Below, in pieces: positions 8,955 to 17,922 of a DNA stretch of 64,000 nucleotides (positions are counted from its first letter, which is position 1; each line of letters begins with the position of its first letter). The position numbers and the translations under genes were made by a program. The DNA lies in NCBI GenBank assembly GCA_963703085.1, contig OY969789.1:1612001-1676000 (forward strand). Reading direction: 5' to 3'. The notes beneath the pieces are model-generated. The model did not search any database. It saw only the letters and a program-made list of their open reading frames with translations, and was not told where the DNA came from. The DNA comes from DATAEG01 sp963703085 (GTDB taxonomy: Bacteria > Actinomycetota > Actinomycetes > Mycobacteriales > Jatrophihabitantaceae).

Positions 8955-9467
8955 TCACCCCTCCGTGGAGCGGGTGGTGGTCCGCTCGACGAACTCGGCG
9001 AACGCGGCAAGATTCGCCAGGGACTCGCCGTTCTTGACCCGCCAGGCCCACTCCCGCCGGATCGAGCTGCCGAACCCCATCTCGAGCAGTGTGTTGAACG
9101 TCCCGTCCGCATACTCCAGCACGGCACCGAGGACCCGATCGATCTCTGCATCGGCGACTGCGTCCAGCGGCAGATGACCAGTCAGGTAGATGTCCCCAGT
9201 GGCATCGATGGACCAGCTCACTGCGTACATCTTGGCGTTGCGCTGCAGCAGGAAGGCATGCACCTCGGCGGCGTTCTCGTCCGGCTTGCGCACCACGAAC
9301 GCCTCGATGTGCACCGCATGCTCACCCACGGTGAGCAGGCAGGCGGTCTTCAGCCGGCGAGTACCCGGCAGCTGCACTGCGAACTCGCCGGAGCCGTTGT
9401 GCAGGTGGTCGATCCCGGCGGTCTCGAGAGCGCGCGCCAGGGCCGCGACCGCGTCGTCCCGGGTCAC
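8955..9467 (-). CDS. YbjN domain-containing protein
   Basis: 170-residue soluble protein of the YbjN/type III secretion chaperone-like fold (Rv0487-like). The ATG overlaps the mshA stop by 4 bp (ATGA), and the same mshA-ybjN order occurs in mycobacteria, which supports the call. Conserved central segment: AVHIEAFVVRKPDENAAEVH, then LLQRNAKMYAVSWSID. Function unknown; context suggests a supporting role in mycothiol or cell-surface metabolism, which is inference only. Confidence 0.82.
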   Translation of the reverse strand: MTRDDAVAALARALETAGIDHLHNGSGEFAVQLPGTRRLKTACLLTVGEHAVHIEAFVVRKPDENAAEVHAFLLQRNAKMYAVSWSIDATGDIYLTGHLPLDAVADAEIDRVLGAVLEYADGTFNTLLEMGFGSSIRREWAWRVKNGESLANLAAFAEFVERTTTRSTEG

Positions 9468-10759
9468 CGGCCTTCGCTCCCGACCGGCCGGGCCTCACGT
9501 GCGGCAAATGCGTCGGCTGCGCCGCGGTACACCTGCAGCAAACCCTCCGTGGTGCGTTGCCAGGAGAAGCGCTCGGCATGGCGGCGCGCATCGCGAGCCA
9601 TTCGGGTGCGCAGTCCGTCGTCGGTGAGCAGCGATCCGATCGCCCGCGCCCAGTCCTGGGCACTGTGCCCGCTCACCAGCAGCCCGCTCTGCCGGTCGGC
9701 GACTGCGGTGGCCAGCCCGCCCACATCAGCGGCGACAACCGGCGTGCCCACCGCGGCGGATTCCAGTGCCACCAGACCGAAGGATTCGCTGTAGCTCGGC
9801 ACCAGCGTCAGATCCGCGGCGCGGAACCAGTCGGCCAGCACCGGCCGGTCGACCGGTGGACGGAACAGCACACGCTCAGCGATGCCCAGCGAGCCGGCGA
9901 GGGCGCGCAGCCCTTCGTGATCGCCCGCCGCGGACCCACTGGGTGCGCCCAGCACCGCGATCTGCAGCCGGTCGCCCAGCTCCGGTCGTTGCCGCAGCAG
10001 CGCGGCGGCCGCACGCAGTGCGACGTCCGGCGCCTTCAGCGGCTGCAACCGGCCGGCGAAGAGCAGCAGGGTGGCATCGGCGGCAAGGCCGAGCCGGGCC
10101 CGGGCCTGCTGTCGATCGCCGGGACGGAACATGTCGAGGTCGACGCCCGGCGGCACCACCGTCACCCGGGCCGGATCGGCGTCGTACAGCTCGACCAGCT
10201 CGCGGGCCTCGGCATCGGTCGAGGCGACAAGGTGATCGGCCTCGGCCACCACCTGCTCCTCGCCGACCATCCGCCCGATCGGCTCGGGCACGTCACCGTC
10301 GGCCAGTGAACCGTTCTTCACTTTCGCCAGCGTGTGCGCGGAATGCACCAGCGGCACCCGCCATCGATCCCGGGCCAACCAGCCGACCTGACCGGAGAGC
10401 CAGTAGTGCGAATGGATGAGCGAGTACCAGCCCGGTTCGCGCTGCGCCTCGGCGCGCAGGACAGCGGCAGTGAACGCACAGAGCTGGGCCGGCAGGTCCT
10501 GCTTGCCGAGTCCCTCGTACGGGCCGGCGCTGATGTGCCGTACCAGCACTCCCTCGGCGAGCTCCACGACCGGGGGCAACGCGCTGCTGGTGGCCCGGGT
10601 GAAGATTTCGACGGGGTTGCCCTGCTGCGCGATCCGCGTCGCGGTTTCGACGACGTAGACGTTCAGTCCGCCGGCATCGCCACCACCGGGCAGGTCCAGC
10701 GGCGACGTGTGCACGCTGAGCATGGCCACCCGTCCGGACAGCAGCGGCGGAGTGGACAC
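9464..10759 (-). CDS. mshA: D-inositol-3-phosphate glycosyltransferase (mycothiol step 1)
   Basis: GT4 glycosyltransferase joining UDP-GlcNAc to inositol-3-phosphate, the first committed step of mycothiol synthesis. 431 residues. Visible signatures: the N-terminal SVHTSPLDLPGGGDAGGLNV loop, HSHYWLSGQVGW, the nucleotide-sugar site LLFAGRLQPLKAPDVALRA, and the E-x7-E region PSYSESFGLVALESAAVGTP. A GACAAT hexamer ends 6 nt before the GTG start, suggesting leaderless transcription. Operon with the YbjN gene. The partner mshD lies at 26.7 kb; mshB and mshC are not in the window. Confidence 0.95.
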   Translation of the reverse strand: MSTPPLLSGRVAMLSVHTSPLDLPGGGDAGGLNVYVVETATRIAQQGNPVEIFTRATSSALPPVVELAEGVLVRHISAGPYEGLGKQDLPAQLCAFTAAVLRAEAQREPGWYSLIHSHYWLSGQVGWLARDRWRVPLVHSAHTLAKVKNGSLADGDVPEPIGRMVGEEQVVAEADHLVASTDAEARELVELYDADPARVTVVPPGVDLDMFRPGDRQQARARLGLAADATLLLFAGRLQPLKAPDVALRAAAALLRQRPELGDRLQIAVLGAPSGSAAGDHEGLRALAGSLGIAERVLFRPPVDRPVLADWFRAADLTLVPSYSESFGLVALESAAVGTPVVAADVGGLATAVADRQSGLLVSGHSAQDWARAIGSLLTDDGLRTRMARDARRHAERFSWQRTTEGLLQVYRGAADAFAAREARPVGSEGR

Positions 10760-10778
10760 GGTGCCATTGTCCCGCCGC

Positions 10779-11789
10779 TCAGAACTCGACGCCCGCCAGG
10801 TGTGCCTCCGGGCGCAGCCGAACGCCGAACCGCTGCTCGACCCCGGCCCGGATCTCGGCCGCGAGGTCGAGCAATTCAGCGGTGGTCGCGCCGCCCCGGT
10901 TGGTCAATGCGAGGGTGTGCTTCGTCGACACGGCAACATGACCGCGGCCGTAGCCGCGCGGGAAGCCGGCCCGCTCGATCAGCCAAGCAGCGGAGAGCTT
11001 GATCCCCCCGGCGGTCGGCCAGTGCGGGCAGTCCTTGGCCGCCTCCGGCAGCACCTCGACGAGTGGGTTGACGAAGAAGGAGCCCACGCTCCAGCTGTCG
11101 TGATCGGCCGCATCGAGCACCATGCCCTTGCCCCGCCGCAGCGCCATGACCGCCGCACGCACCTCCGTGGTGGGCGCGACCGCATCCTGCTCGATGCCGA
11201 GCCGGCCGGCGAGCTCGAGATAGCGGATCGGCAGCGAGGATGAGCCGCGCGGCAGCCGCAGAGTCACGTCCAGGACGACGAACTGGTCGGTGTGCTTGAA
11301 CGCGCTGGTACGGAACCCGAAGCCGCATCGCTGCGGCGACCACACCTCTGTCGCCGTCGTGCGTCGGTCATAGACGGTGAGCCCGGTGATCAGCTCGGCG
11401 ATCTCACGGCCGTACGCGCCGACGTTCTGTACCGGCGTGGCGCCGACCGATCCGGGGATGCCCGACATCGTCTCCAGCCCGGCCCAGCCCTCCGCGATCG
11501 CGCGCTGCACGAGTCCGTCCCACGGCTCGCCGGCCGCGGCAGTGACCAGCACGTGATCGCCGTCCGGCTGCACCTGGATGCCGCGGTGGCGCACCAGCAC
11601 CACGAGTCCGGGCCAGCCCTCGTCCGCGACCACTAGATTGCTGCCGCCGGCGACAACCAGCACGGCCCGGCGCCGGCCGTCAGCCTCGGCGAGCGCCGCC
11701 AGCAGCGTGTCCCGGTCTACCGCCTCGACCAGCTCTCCGGCCGGACCGCCGAGACGCAGGGTGGTCAATTCGGCGAGGGTCGGGCTCAT
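10779..11789 (-). CDS. murB: UDP-N-acetylenolpyruvoylglucosamine reductase
   Basis: FAD enzyme making UDP-MurNAc for peptidoglycan. The FAD-binding domain shows LVVAGGSNLVVADEGWPGLV and the MSGIPGSVGATPVQNVGAYG segment; the C-terminal domain shows SVGSFFVNP with the catalytic Ser region, and AAWLIERAGFPRGYGRG. 336 residues. The ATG at 11789 was chosen because the product then starts LAELTTLRLGGPA, as in homologues; the frame stays open upstream through ygfZ without similarity. It sits 41 bp after ygfZ and probably belongs to the same minus-strand unit. Confidence 0.94.
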   Translation of the reverse strand: MSPTLAELTTLRLGGPAGELVEAVDRDTLLAALAEADGRRRAVLVVAGGSNLVVADEGWPGLVVLVRHRGIQVQPDGDHVLVTAAAGEPWDGLVQRAIAEGWAGLETMSGIPGSVGATPVQNVGAYGREIAELITGLTVYDRRTTATEVWSPQRCGFGFRTSAFKHTDQFVVLDVTLRLPRGSSSLPIRYLELAGRLGIEQDAVAPTTEVRAAVMALRRGKGMVLDAADHDSWSVGSFFVNPLVEVLPEAAKDCPHWPTAGGIKLSAAWLIERAGFPRGYGRGHVAVSTKHTLALTNRGGATTAELLDLAAEIRAGVEQRFGVRLRPEAHLAGVEF

Positions 11790-11830
11790 GAGCACGTCGG
11801 ACTGCAGGGCACGCCGGGAGAGGCTACCGG

Positions 11831-12877
11831 TCAGGCCGGGACGGCGAACCGCGCGTCGATCGCGGCGGTGTGCCCGCCGACCACCAGCTCGGCGTCCGGG
11901 CCCAGCGACCGCTTCACGACGGCGAGCGCGATCGGGCCCAGCTCGTGGTGATAGGCCGAGGTGCCGAGGAAGCCCACCGCGCGGCCGGCCAGCTCGACCG
12001 CAATGCCGTGTGCCGGCAGCTCGTCGCTCTCTCCAGCGAGGTGCAGCAGCACGAGCCGACGCGGCGGCTTGCCCAGGTTGTGCACCCGGGCGACGGTTTC
12101 TTGACCGCGGTAGCAGCCCTTGTTGAGGTGCACCGCCGTCCCGATCCAGCCGATCTCGTGCGGGATGGTGCGGTGATCGGTCTCGAAGCCGAGCCGGGGA
12201 ACTCCGGCGGCGACCCGAATCGCCTCGCGGGCCCATACCCCGACCGGCACCGCTCCGGCTGCCCGCAGCCGCAGCGTCGTGGCGACCAGTTCGGCGCGCG
12301 GCAGCAGCAGATCGACCGAGCGGTCCGGCATACCCCGGAGGAATCCGCCACCATCGAGAGCTACCGCGCGGCCGGCGGCCGGTGCCTCGGGAAGTTCGGC
12401 CGCGGCCAGCACCGCGCCGAGCTGCGGCCCGGCAAGCGTGAGCACGGCCCAGTCGCCGGTCACCACCGCAGGCTCGACTCGGCTCATGAAACGCATCTTG
12501 TCGAGGTAGCCGTACACCTCGTCGGCCGCGCCCGGTTCGGTATCGAGCCACAGCTGGCCGCCGAGCTCGGTCACCTGCCAGTGCTGCTCGACGTGACCGT
12601 GTGGTGACAGCACCAGCGACTCGGTGCTGTCCCCATCCTTCAGGTTGACGACGTGCTGCGAGCAGATGCTGTGCAGCCAGGTAAGCCGGTCCGCGCCGGG
12701 GATGACCAGGACGTCGCGAGTGGACCGGTCCAGCAGCGCCGCGCCTTCGGTCAGGGTGCGCTGTTCGCGCAATGGGTCGCCGTAGTGCTGAGCGGTGCCG
12801 GCGTCGACTCCGATCGCGGCGACGGCGCCGGGCAGCTCGAGCAGCGGTGAGTCAGCAGGTGTCACATCAGTACTCAT
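11831..12877 (-). CDS. ygfZ: Folate-binding YgfZ protein (Fe-S cluster assembly/repair)
   Basis: Tetrahydrofolate-dependent protein of the GcvT-like fold that supports Fe-S enzymes. The defining motif K-G-C-Y-x-G-Q-E is present as LNKGCYRGQETVARVHNLG, including the conserved Cys. 348 residues, standard length. Its ATG overlaps the fur stop by 4 bp, so Fur-family regulator and Fe-S repair protein are translationally coupled. Confidence 0.93.
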   Translation of the reverse strand: MSTDVTPADSPLLELPGAVAAIGVDAGTAQHYGDPLREQRTLTEGAALLDRSTRDVLVIPGADRLTWLHSICSQHVVNLKDGDSTESLVLSPHGHVEQHWQVTELGGQLWLDTEPGAADEVYGYLDKMRFMSRVEPAVVTGDWAVLTLAGPQLGAVLAAAELPEAPAAGRAVALDGGGFLRGMPDRSVDLLLPRAELVATTLRLRAAGAVPVGVWAREAIRVAAGVPRLGFETDHRTIPHEIGWIGTAVHLNKGCYRGQETVARVHNLGKPPRRLVLLHLAGESDELPAHGIAVELAGRAVGFLGTSAYHHELGPIALAVVKRSLGPDAELVVGGHTAAIDARFAVPA

Positions 12878-13317
12878 CGCTCTGCGGCTCCTCGTTGTTC
12901 CCGCGCGGTCCGATCCCGGCCGCAGTCACCGCACCGGCCGAACACGGTGAAATGCGAGAGATCGAGCTCGAAGTCGTGCTGGGTGCGGAGCCGGTCGCGC
13001 AGGCCACGGGCCAGCGCGGGCGCCGCGTCCACCACCGAACCGCAGTCGTGGCACACGATGTGGACGTGGTGGTCACCGGCCATCCGATAGCTGGGCGCGC
13101 CATGACCGAGGTGGGTGTGCGCCACCAGCCCGAGGTCTTCGAGCAGTTCGAGCGCGCGGTAGACGGTGGTGAGGTCGACCCCGGCGACTGCGGCAGCGAC
13201 CTGCTCGGGGGTCGCGTGCTCCAGCTCCCGGACAGCGTCGAGCACCTGCTGCCGTTGCGAGGTCATCCGCAGGCCCCGCTCGCGCAGCCGGACAGCCAGC
13301 TCCGACGGGTGGGTCAT
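12874..13317 (-). CDS. Fur-family metalloregulator
   Basis: 147-residue Fur/Zur-type repressor. The N-terminal winged helix has MTSQRQQVLDAVRELEHATP and VDLTTVYRALELLEDLG. The metal site cluster is GDHHVHIVCHDCGSV, with the structural C-x2-C pairs HDCGS and GRCGDCG near the C terminus. First gene of a coupled pair with ygfZ. The HHxH segment with two CxxC motifs would fit Fur or Zur; sequence reading alone cannot settle the metal. Confidence 0.9.
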   Translation of the reverse strand: MTHPSELAVRLRERGLRMTSQRQQVLDAVRELEHATPEQVAAAVAGVDLTTVYRALELLEDLGLVAHTHLGHGAPSYRMAGDHHVHIVCHDCGSVVDAAPALARGLRDRLRTQHDFELDLSHFTVFGRCGDCGRDRTAREQRGAAER

Positions 13318-13365
13318 CTCGGCTTCATGGTACGGACTCCACCGGATGCGCCGGCCGCGATCGCC

Positions 13366-14391
13366 TCAGCGGGCGGTCTCGGCAAGCAGCGCAAAGGAGA
13401 CCAGCCAATGCGTGGCCATGAAGTCACCGTCGCTGATCTGCGGCGCGGCCCAGGCGACGTACTCGTCCGCCTCGGCACGCAACAGCTCGACGCGGGCGTC
13501 GTCGGAGGGCAACGCGCTGGCCAACCGACGTAGCTGCCAGGCTCGGGACAGGCCGAGCCCGTACAGATGCACCAGCTGGCCGTCGTGGTCGTCCAGCACG
13601 ACGGGCAAGGCGAACAGCGGGCTGGCCGGGTCCACGCCGAGGTCGGGCAAGAAGGCAGCCAGCCAGTCGGAGAACTCCGCAGCACCGAGCACCCGGCGCA
13701 TCAGCTCGACCTCGCACAGGGCCGGGGAGAGAAAGTCGGTGCCGGAGGGTTCCCACTGCGTCGGATACTCCTGATCGCGCAGGAACCAGTCCCTGGCTCG
13801 CGCCTCGACCGCCGTGTGCACGTCCTGATCGGCCAGGGCGCGCGGCCCGAACGCCTCATGCAGCAAGGTGAGCGCGAATGCGCTGTTGGCATGCGCACCG
13901 TGCCGAACCGGATAGGCCTGGCGCGGCAGCCAGGCCAGCACACTGCTGGCGAGGTGTTCGACCAGCGGTTCCAGGTTCGGCCGGAGCGCGGCGAGTTCGG
14001 GGGCCGGACACTCGCCGGCAGCCGCGGCGAGCTGCGCTGCCCAGGCCCATCCGTACGGACGCTCGAACCCGGGATGGGCTGCGAGGTACCCGACTTCGGT
14101 GCGGACCCGCTCCGGCGAAAGCCGCTCCAGCAGCAATTCATCGATCGCCGGGAGGAGTCCGCCTGCCTCGAGCGGTCCGGCAGCCAACGTCCGCAGCCGG
14201 AGCAGTGACCACTGCATGTGCACGCTGGAATGCCAGTCCAGGCTGCCGTGGAACGCCGGATGCAACCGGGCCGGGGTCACGTCCACATCGTCCGGGCCGG
14301 CGGAGACGTGCGCGGCCGCCCATGGGTACTCCGTGCCCAACACCCGCAGCGCCACCGATGCCCACTGCACGGCGTGCTCGTCGACAACCAT
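13366..14391 (-). CDS. DUF2891 family protein
   Basis: 341-residue soluble protein. It has the DUF2891 opening LHPAFHGSLDWHSSVHMQWSL, the HGAHANSAFALTLLHEA helix pair, the FLSPALCEVELMRRVL segment and the C-terminal GDFMATHWLVSFALL. The His/Asp-rich, alpha/alpha-barrel-like pattern is typical; no function is established for the family. The ATG at 14391 is backed by AAAGG 6 nt upstream. Probably a single gene, separated from fur by 48 bp. Confidence 0.85.
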   Translation of the reverse strand: MVVDEHAVQWASVALRVLGTEYPWAAAHVSAGPDDVDVTPARLHPAFHGSLDWHSSVHMQWSLLRLRTLAAGPLEAGGLLPAIDELLLERLSPERVRTEVGYLAAHPGFERPYGWAWAAQLAAAAGECPAPELAALRPNLEPLVEHLASSVLAWLPRQAYPVRHGAHANSAFALTLLHEAFGPRALADQDVHTAVEARARDWFLRDQEYPTQWEPSGTDFLSPALCEVELMRRVLGAAEFSDWLAAFLPDLGVDPASPLFALPVVLDDHDGQLVHLYGLGLSRAWQLRRLASALPSDDARVELLRAEADEYVAWAAPQISDGDFMATHWLVSFALLAETAR

Positions 14392-14497
14392 CGCGCCCTT
14401 TCTCTCGAGCTGCCGGTTCGGCGCCGGGGAGTTAGGGTCGATCCGACGCCGCGGGGCGCGTCGTGCCGGCTGCCGAACGATCGTCCCGAGGAGGATC

Positions 14498-16510
14498 ATG
14501 TCAGTCCGATTGAGCCCCTTCGCACGAAGCCTCCTCGCCCTGCTGACGGTCAGCGGCGTGGCGGCTGCCCTGCTCGTCGTGCAGAGTCGCGCCGAGCCGG
14601 TTGACGCCACTCCGACGCTGCAGATCTCGACCCTGGAGTCGGGGCTGAGCTTCCCGTGGGACCTGACCTTCACCCCCGACAACACCATGCTGTTCACCGA
14701 GCGTCCCGGCAGACTGTGGGCCCGGCCGCCGGCCGGCCCGCGGCGGCAGCTGACCGCAGACCTTTCCGATGTGTTCGTCGGCAGCGAGAGCGGACTGCTC
14801 GGCATCGTGGTCGATCCGGCGTTCGCATCGAATCGCCGCTTCTACACCTGCCAGGCCTACCGGGGCACCGGCACGAGTCCGATCGACATCAGGGTGATCA
14901 GGTGGACGGTCGACACCGGCTACACCCGGGCCACGAGGGTCGGCTCGCCTGTCGTATCCGGCCTGCCGATCACCTCAGGACGCCACGGCGGTTGCCGGCT
15001 GCGCTTCGCCCCGGACGGCACGCTGCACGTCGGCACCGGCGACGCCGCAACCGGCACGAACCCGCAGAACCTGCAGTCGCTCGGCGGCAAGACGCTGCGG
15101 GTCAACCCGGACGGCAGCATCCCGACGGACAATCCGTTCTACAGCAGGGGCGGCAACGCTCGGTACGTCTACACCTACGGCCACCGCAACGTGCAGGGGC
15201 TGGCGGTGCGGCCGGGCACGAACGAGATGTGGACCGTCGAACACGGCTCCGATCGCGACGACGAGGTCAACGTCGAGACGCCCGGCGGCAACTATGGCTG
15301 GGACCCGGTGCCCGGCTACGACGAGTCGACCCCGATGACCGACCTGACAAAGTTTCCGAATGCGATCCGGGCCCGCTGGACCTCGGGCAATCCCACGATC
15401 GCGCCGTCCGGCGGCACGTTCATCACCGGTTCGCGGTGGGGCCGCTGGCAGGGGGCGCTGGCCGTCGGCGTGCTGAAGGACACCGGCCTGATGCTGCTCA
15501 CCGTTGATCCGGCCGGGAAGGTGACCAAGACCGAGCGGATGCCCGGCGTCGAGGACTCCTACGGCCGGCTGCGTGCTCCGCAGATGGGGCCGGACGGCGC
15601 TCTGTACGTCACCACGTCCAACGCCACCGGGCAGGACAAGATCCTGCGCATCGCGCCCACCAACACACCGACGCCGTACCGGCGCGGGTTGGACGTCTCA
15701 CCGCGAGGGGTGAGCGCCGTATCGCGCGCCGACGGGTCGTTGACGGTCGCCGTCCGGGGCACCGACAATCGGCCCAAGTACCGCGTCCGGCTCGGATCGA
15801 CGTGGACGCCCTGGTCGACGCTGAACGGTGCCACCATCAGCTCGGCTCCCACGCTGGTGTCCTGGGGCGGGACCCGGTTGGACGTGTTCGCCGTTGGCAG
15901 CAGCAAACATTCGCTGCTGCACTGGTACTACGACGGCAAGTGGCATCTTCCACAGGATCTCGGCGGCGTGCTGAACAGTGCCCCGACGGCAGTGTCGCTG
16001 TCCAACGGCACGTTGGACGTCTTTGCCCGCGGTGGCGCCGACTTCCCCTTCCATAAGCGCTTCGCCGGCCACTGGGGTGGCTGGGTGAAGATCGGTGGCG
16101 CCATCACCTCGGCGCCGGGCGCGTCCGCGGATCGATTCACCGGCCACATCACCGTCGTGGTGCGGGGCACCGGCGGGTGGATGCTGCGGTCGGTCCTCAC
16201 CCCCACCGGCACTCCTCCCCCCTTCCTCTCCGCAACGGGCGAACTCTGGTCGGCGCGCGCCCTCGGCGACGTGCCGTCGGCCGGAGCGGTGCCGTACGGC
16301 GCCGACATCTCCTTCGACGGCTCGGCGGTGCTCACCAGGGGTGCGTTCGTCGATACCCTGCCGGGGATTTTCAGCGGCGCGCCCGATCTGGTGTCGCTCC
16401 CGGGTAATGCCTTCGCGATGTTCGGCTGTTCTCCCGGCGGCACGGTCTTCTTCCTCGACGGCCGTCCCGGGGTGTACACCCTGCAATCGCTCGGCGGACC
16501 GGCGGCGTGA
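14498..16510 (+). CDS. Secreted glucose/sorbosone dehydrogenase-like beta-propeller fused to a PLL-like lectin propeller
   Basis: 670-residue exported protein. It has an N-terminal signal (SPFARSLLALLTVSGVAAAL), then a PQQ-type sugar dehydrogenase propeller (about residues 40-390): LSFPWDLTFTPDNTMLFTER, SESGLLGIVVDPAF, TYGHRNVQGLAVRPGTNEMW, EHGSDRDDEVNVETPGGNYGW. From about residue 400, repeats of the W-x-W-x-x-L-G-G-x-x-x-S-A-P-T kind (WSTLNGATISSAPT, LGGVLNSAPTAVS, KIGGAITSAPGAS) form a PLL/fucolectin-like propeller that could anchor the enzyme on glycans. Strong SD GAGGAGG precedes the ATG. Whether it binds PQQ cannot be judged. Confidence 0.85.
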   Translation: MSVRLSPFARSLLALLTVSGVAAALLVVQSRAEPVDATPTLQISTLESGLSFPWDLTFTPDNTMLFTERPGRLWARPPAGPRRQLTADLSDVFVGSESGLLGIVVDPAFASNRRFYTCQAYRGTGTSPIDIRVIRWTVDTGYTRATRVGSPVVSGLPITSGRHGGCRLRFAPDGTLHVGTGDAATGTNPQNLQSLGGKTLRVNPDGSIPTDNPFYSRGGNARYVYTYGHRNVQGLAVRPGTNEMWTVEHGSDRDDEVNVETPGGNYGWDPVPGYDESTPMTDLTKFPNAIRARWTSGNPTIAPSGGTFITGSRWGRWQGALAVGVLKDTGLMLLTVDPAGKVTKTERMPGVEDSYGRLRAPQMGPDGALYVTTSNATGQDKILRIAPTNTPTPYRRGLDVSPRGVSAVSRADGSLTVAVRGTDNRPKYRVRLGSTWTPWSTLNGATISSAPTLVSWGGTRLDVFAVGSSKHSLLHWYYDGKWHLPQDLGGVLNSAPTAVSLSNGTLDVFARGGADFPFHKRFAGHWGGWVKIGGAITSAPGASADRFTGHITVVVRGTGGWMLRSVLTPTGTPPPFLSATGELWSARALGDVPSAGAVPYGADISFDGSAVLTRGAFVDTLPGIFSGAPDLVSLPGNAFAMFGCSPGGTVFFLDGRPGVYTLQSLGGPAA

Positions 16511-16537
16511 GCAGCGTCCACCAGTAACGTCCTGGGC

Positions 16538-17305
16538 ATGGCGAGCCGGATCGATCTCAACGCCGACCTGGGCGAGTCCTTCGGCCGGTGGACGCTCGGC
16601 GACGACGCGGCGATGCTGGCCGTGGTCAGCAGTGCAAACGTCGCCTGCGGATTCCACGCCGGCGACCCCACCACGTTGCGGCGGGCCTGCGCCGTTGCCG
16701 CGCAGCACGAGGTGGTGATCGGCGCACAGGTCGGTTACCGCGATCTCGCCGGATTCGGCCGCCGCTTCATCGACGTCGCGCCGGAGGACCTGGAAGCAGA
16801 TGTGCTCTATCAACTCGGTGCCCTGGACGCGATGGCCCGGGTGGCCGGCACGAGGGTGCGCTACGTCAAACCGCACGGTGCGCTGTACAACGCCGTCGTC
16901 ACCCACGAGGCACAGGCCGACGCGGTCGTGGCGGCGGTTGCCGCGTACGACCACACACTGCCCATCCTCGGCCTGCCGGGTTCTGCGCTGCTGGCCCGCG
17001 CGCAGCGGGCCGGGTTGACCGCGGTGAGCGAGGCATTCGTCGACCGCGCATACACCGCAGCCGGTCATCTCGTGGATCGCCGCGAGCCGGGCGCGGTTCT
17101 CGCAGACCGCACCGAGATCGCCCGGCGCGCAGTCGAGATGGTCAGCGCCGGCACACTGCGTGCGGTCGACGGCAGCGTGATCCCAGTGCGTGCGCAATCG
17201 CTGTGCGTGCACGGTGACACTCCGTCGGCGGTGCAGATCGCGACCGCCGTGCGCGGCGCGCTCACCGCCGCCGGCGTCACCATCGCACCGTTCGTGTCGC
17301 GGTGA
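16538..17305 (+). CDS. pxpA: 5-oxoprolinase subunit A (LamB/YcsF)
   Basis: Part of the PxpABC ATP-dependent 5-oxoprolinase, which opens pyroglutamate to glutamate. 255 residues with the family opening RIDLNADLGESFGRW, then ANVACGFHAGDPTTLR, VGYRDLAGFGRR and YVKPHGALYN. The motif TAACGT lies 7 nt before the ATG, with no SD, so transcription is probably leaderless. pxpB starts inside its stop (GTGA), forming a three-gene coupled operon. Confidence 0.93.
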   Translation: MASRIDLNADLGESFGRWTLGDDAAMLAVVSSANVACGFHAGDPTTLRRACAVAAQHEVVIGAQVGYRDLAGFGRRFIDVAPEDLEADVLYQLGALDAMARVAGTRVRYVKPHGALYNAVVTHEAQADAVVAAVAAYDHTLPILGLPGSALLARAQRAGLTAVSEAFVDRAYTAAGHLVDRREPGAVLADRTEIARRAVEMVSAGTLRAVDGSVIPVRAQSLCVHGDTPSAVQIATAVRGALTAAGVTIAPFVSR

Positions 17306-17922
17306 GCATGCGGGTCCTGCCGACCGGTGAGCACGCCTTGCTGATCGAACTCGCCGATCTTGCCGAGGTCCGCGCCTTCGCCGATGCCCTCGCGCGTACC
17401 CCGATCGCCGGGGTCGGTGAGATCGTCCCCGCCGCGCGCACCGTGCTGCTGTTGACCGATCCCGGGACGGAGCTGCGCACCGTCGCCGCCGCAGCCGCCG
17501 ATCTCGAACTGGCCGACACCTCGACCCCCGAGCCGGCTGACCCGATCACCCTCCCGGTGCGCTATGACGGCGCGGACCTCGCCGACGTCGCGAACCTGAC
17601 CGGACTGGCCGAGGCAGCGGTGATCGCCGTGCACACCGAGCAGATCTGGACCGTGGCGTTCTGCGGGTTCGCGCCCGGATTCGCCTATCTCGTCGGCGAG
17701 AACGACGTGCTGCACGTGCCGCGCCGCGACTCGCCGCGTACTGCCGTGCCAGCCGGATCTGTCGGTTTGGCCGGGGAGTTCACCGGCGCGTACCCGCGCA
17801 CGTCGCCGGGCGGCTGGCAGCTCATCGGACACACCGACGAGCCGCTCTGGGATGTAGCGCACGAACCGCCGGCACTGCTGCGGCCCGGTGTCCGGGTGCG
17901 GTTCGTCGAGCAGAGGTCATGA
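17302..17922 (+). CDS. pxpB: 5-oxoprolinase subunit B
   Basis: 206-residue subunit that forms the kinase-like half with PxpC. Characteristic stretches: LPTGEHALLIEL at the N terminus, LPVRYDGADLADVANLTGL, FCGFAPGFAYLVGENDVLHV and PAGSVGLAGEFTGAYPRTSP. Starts with GTG overlapping the pxpA stop and ends overlapping the pxpC ATG by 4 bp, indicating stoichiometric translation. Confidence 0.92.
   Translation: MSMRVLPTGEHALLIELADLAEVRAFADALARTPIAGVGEIVPAARTVLLLTDPGTELRTVAAAAADLELADTSTPEPADPITLPVRYDGADLADVANLTGLAEAAVIAVHTEQIWTVAFCGFAPGFAYLVGENDVLHVPRRDSPRTAVPAGSVGLAGEFTGAYPRTSPGGWQLIGHTDEPLWDVAHEPPALLRPGVRVRFVEQRS

Noticed and set aside
11790..12551. Upstream extension of murB
   Set aside because: Shadow of ygfZ in another frame; murB homologues start at about 11789.
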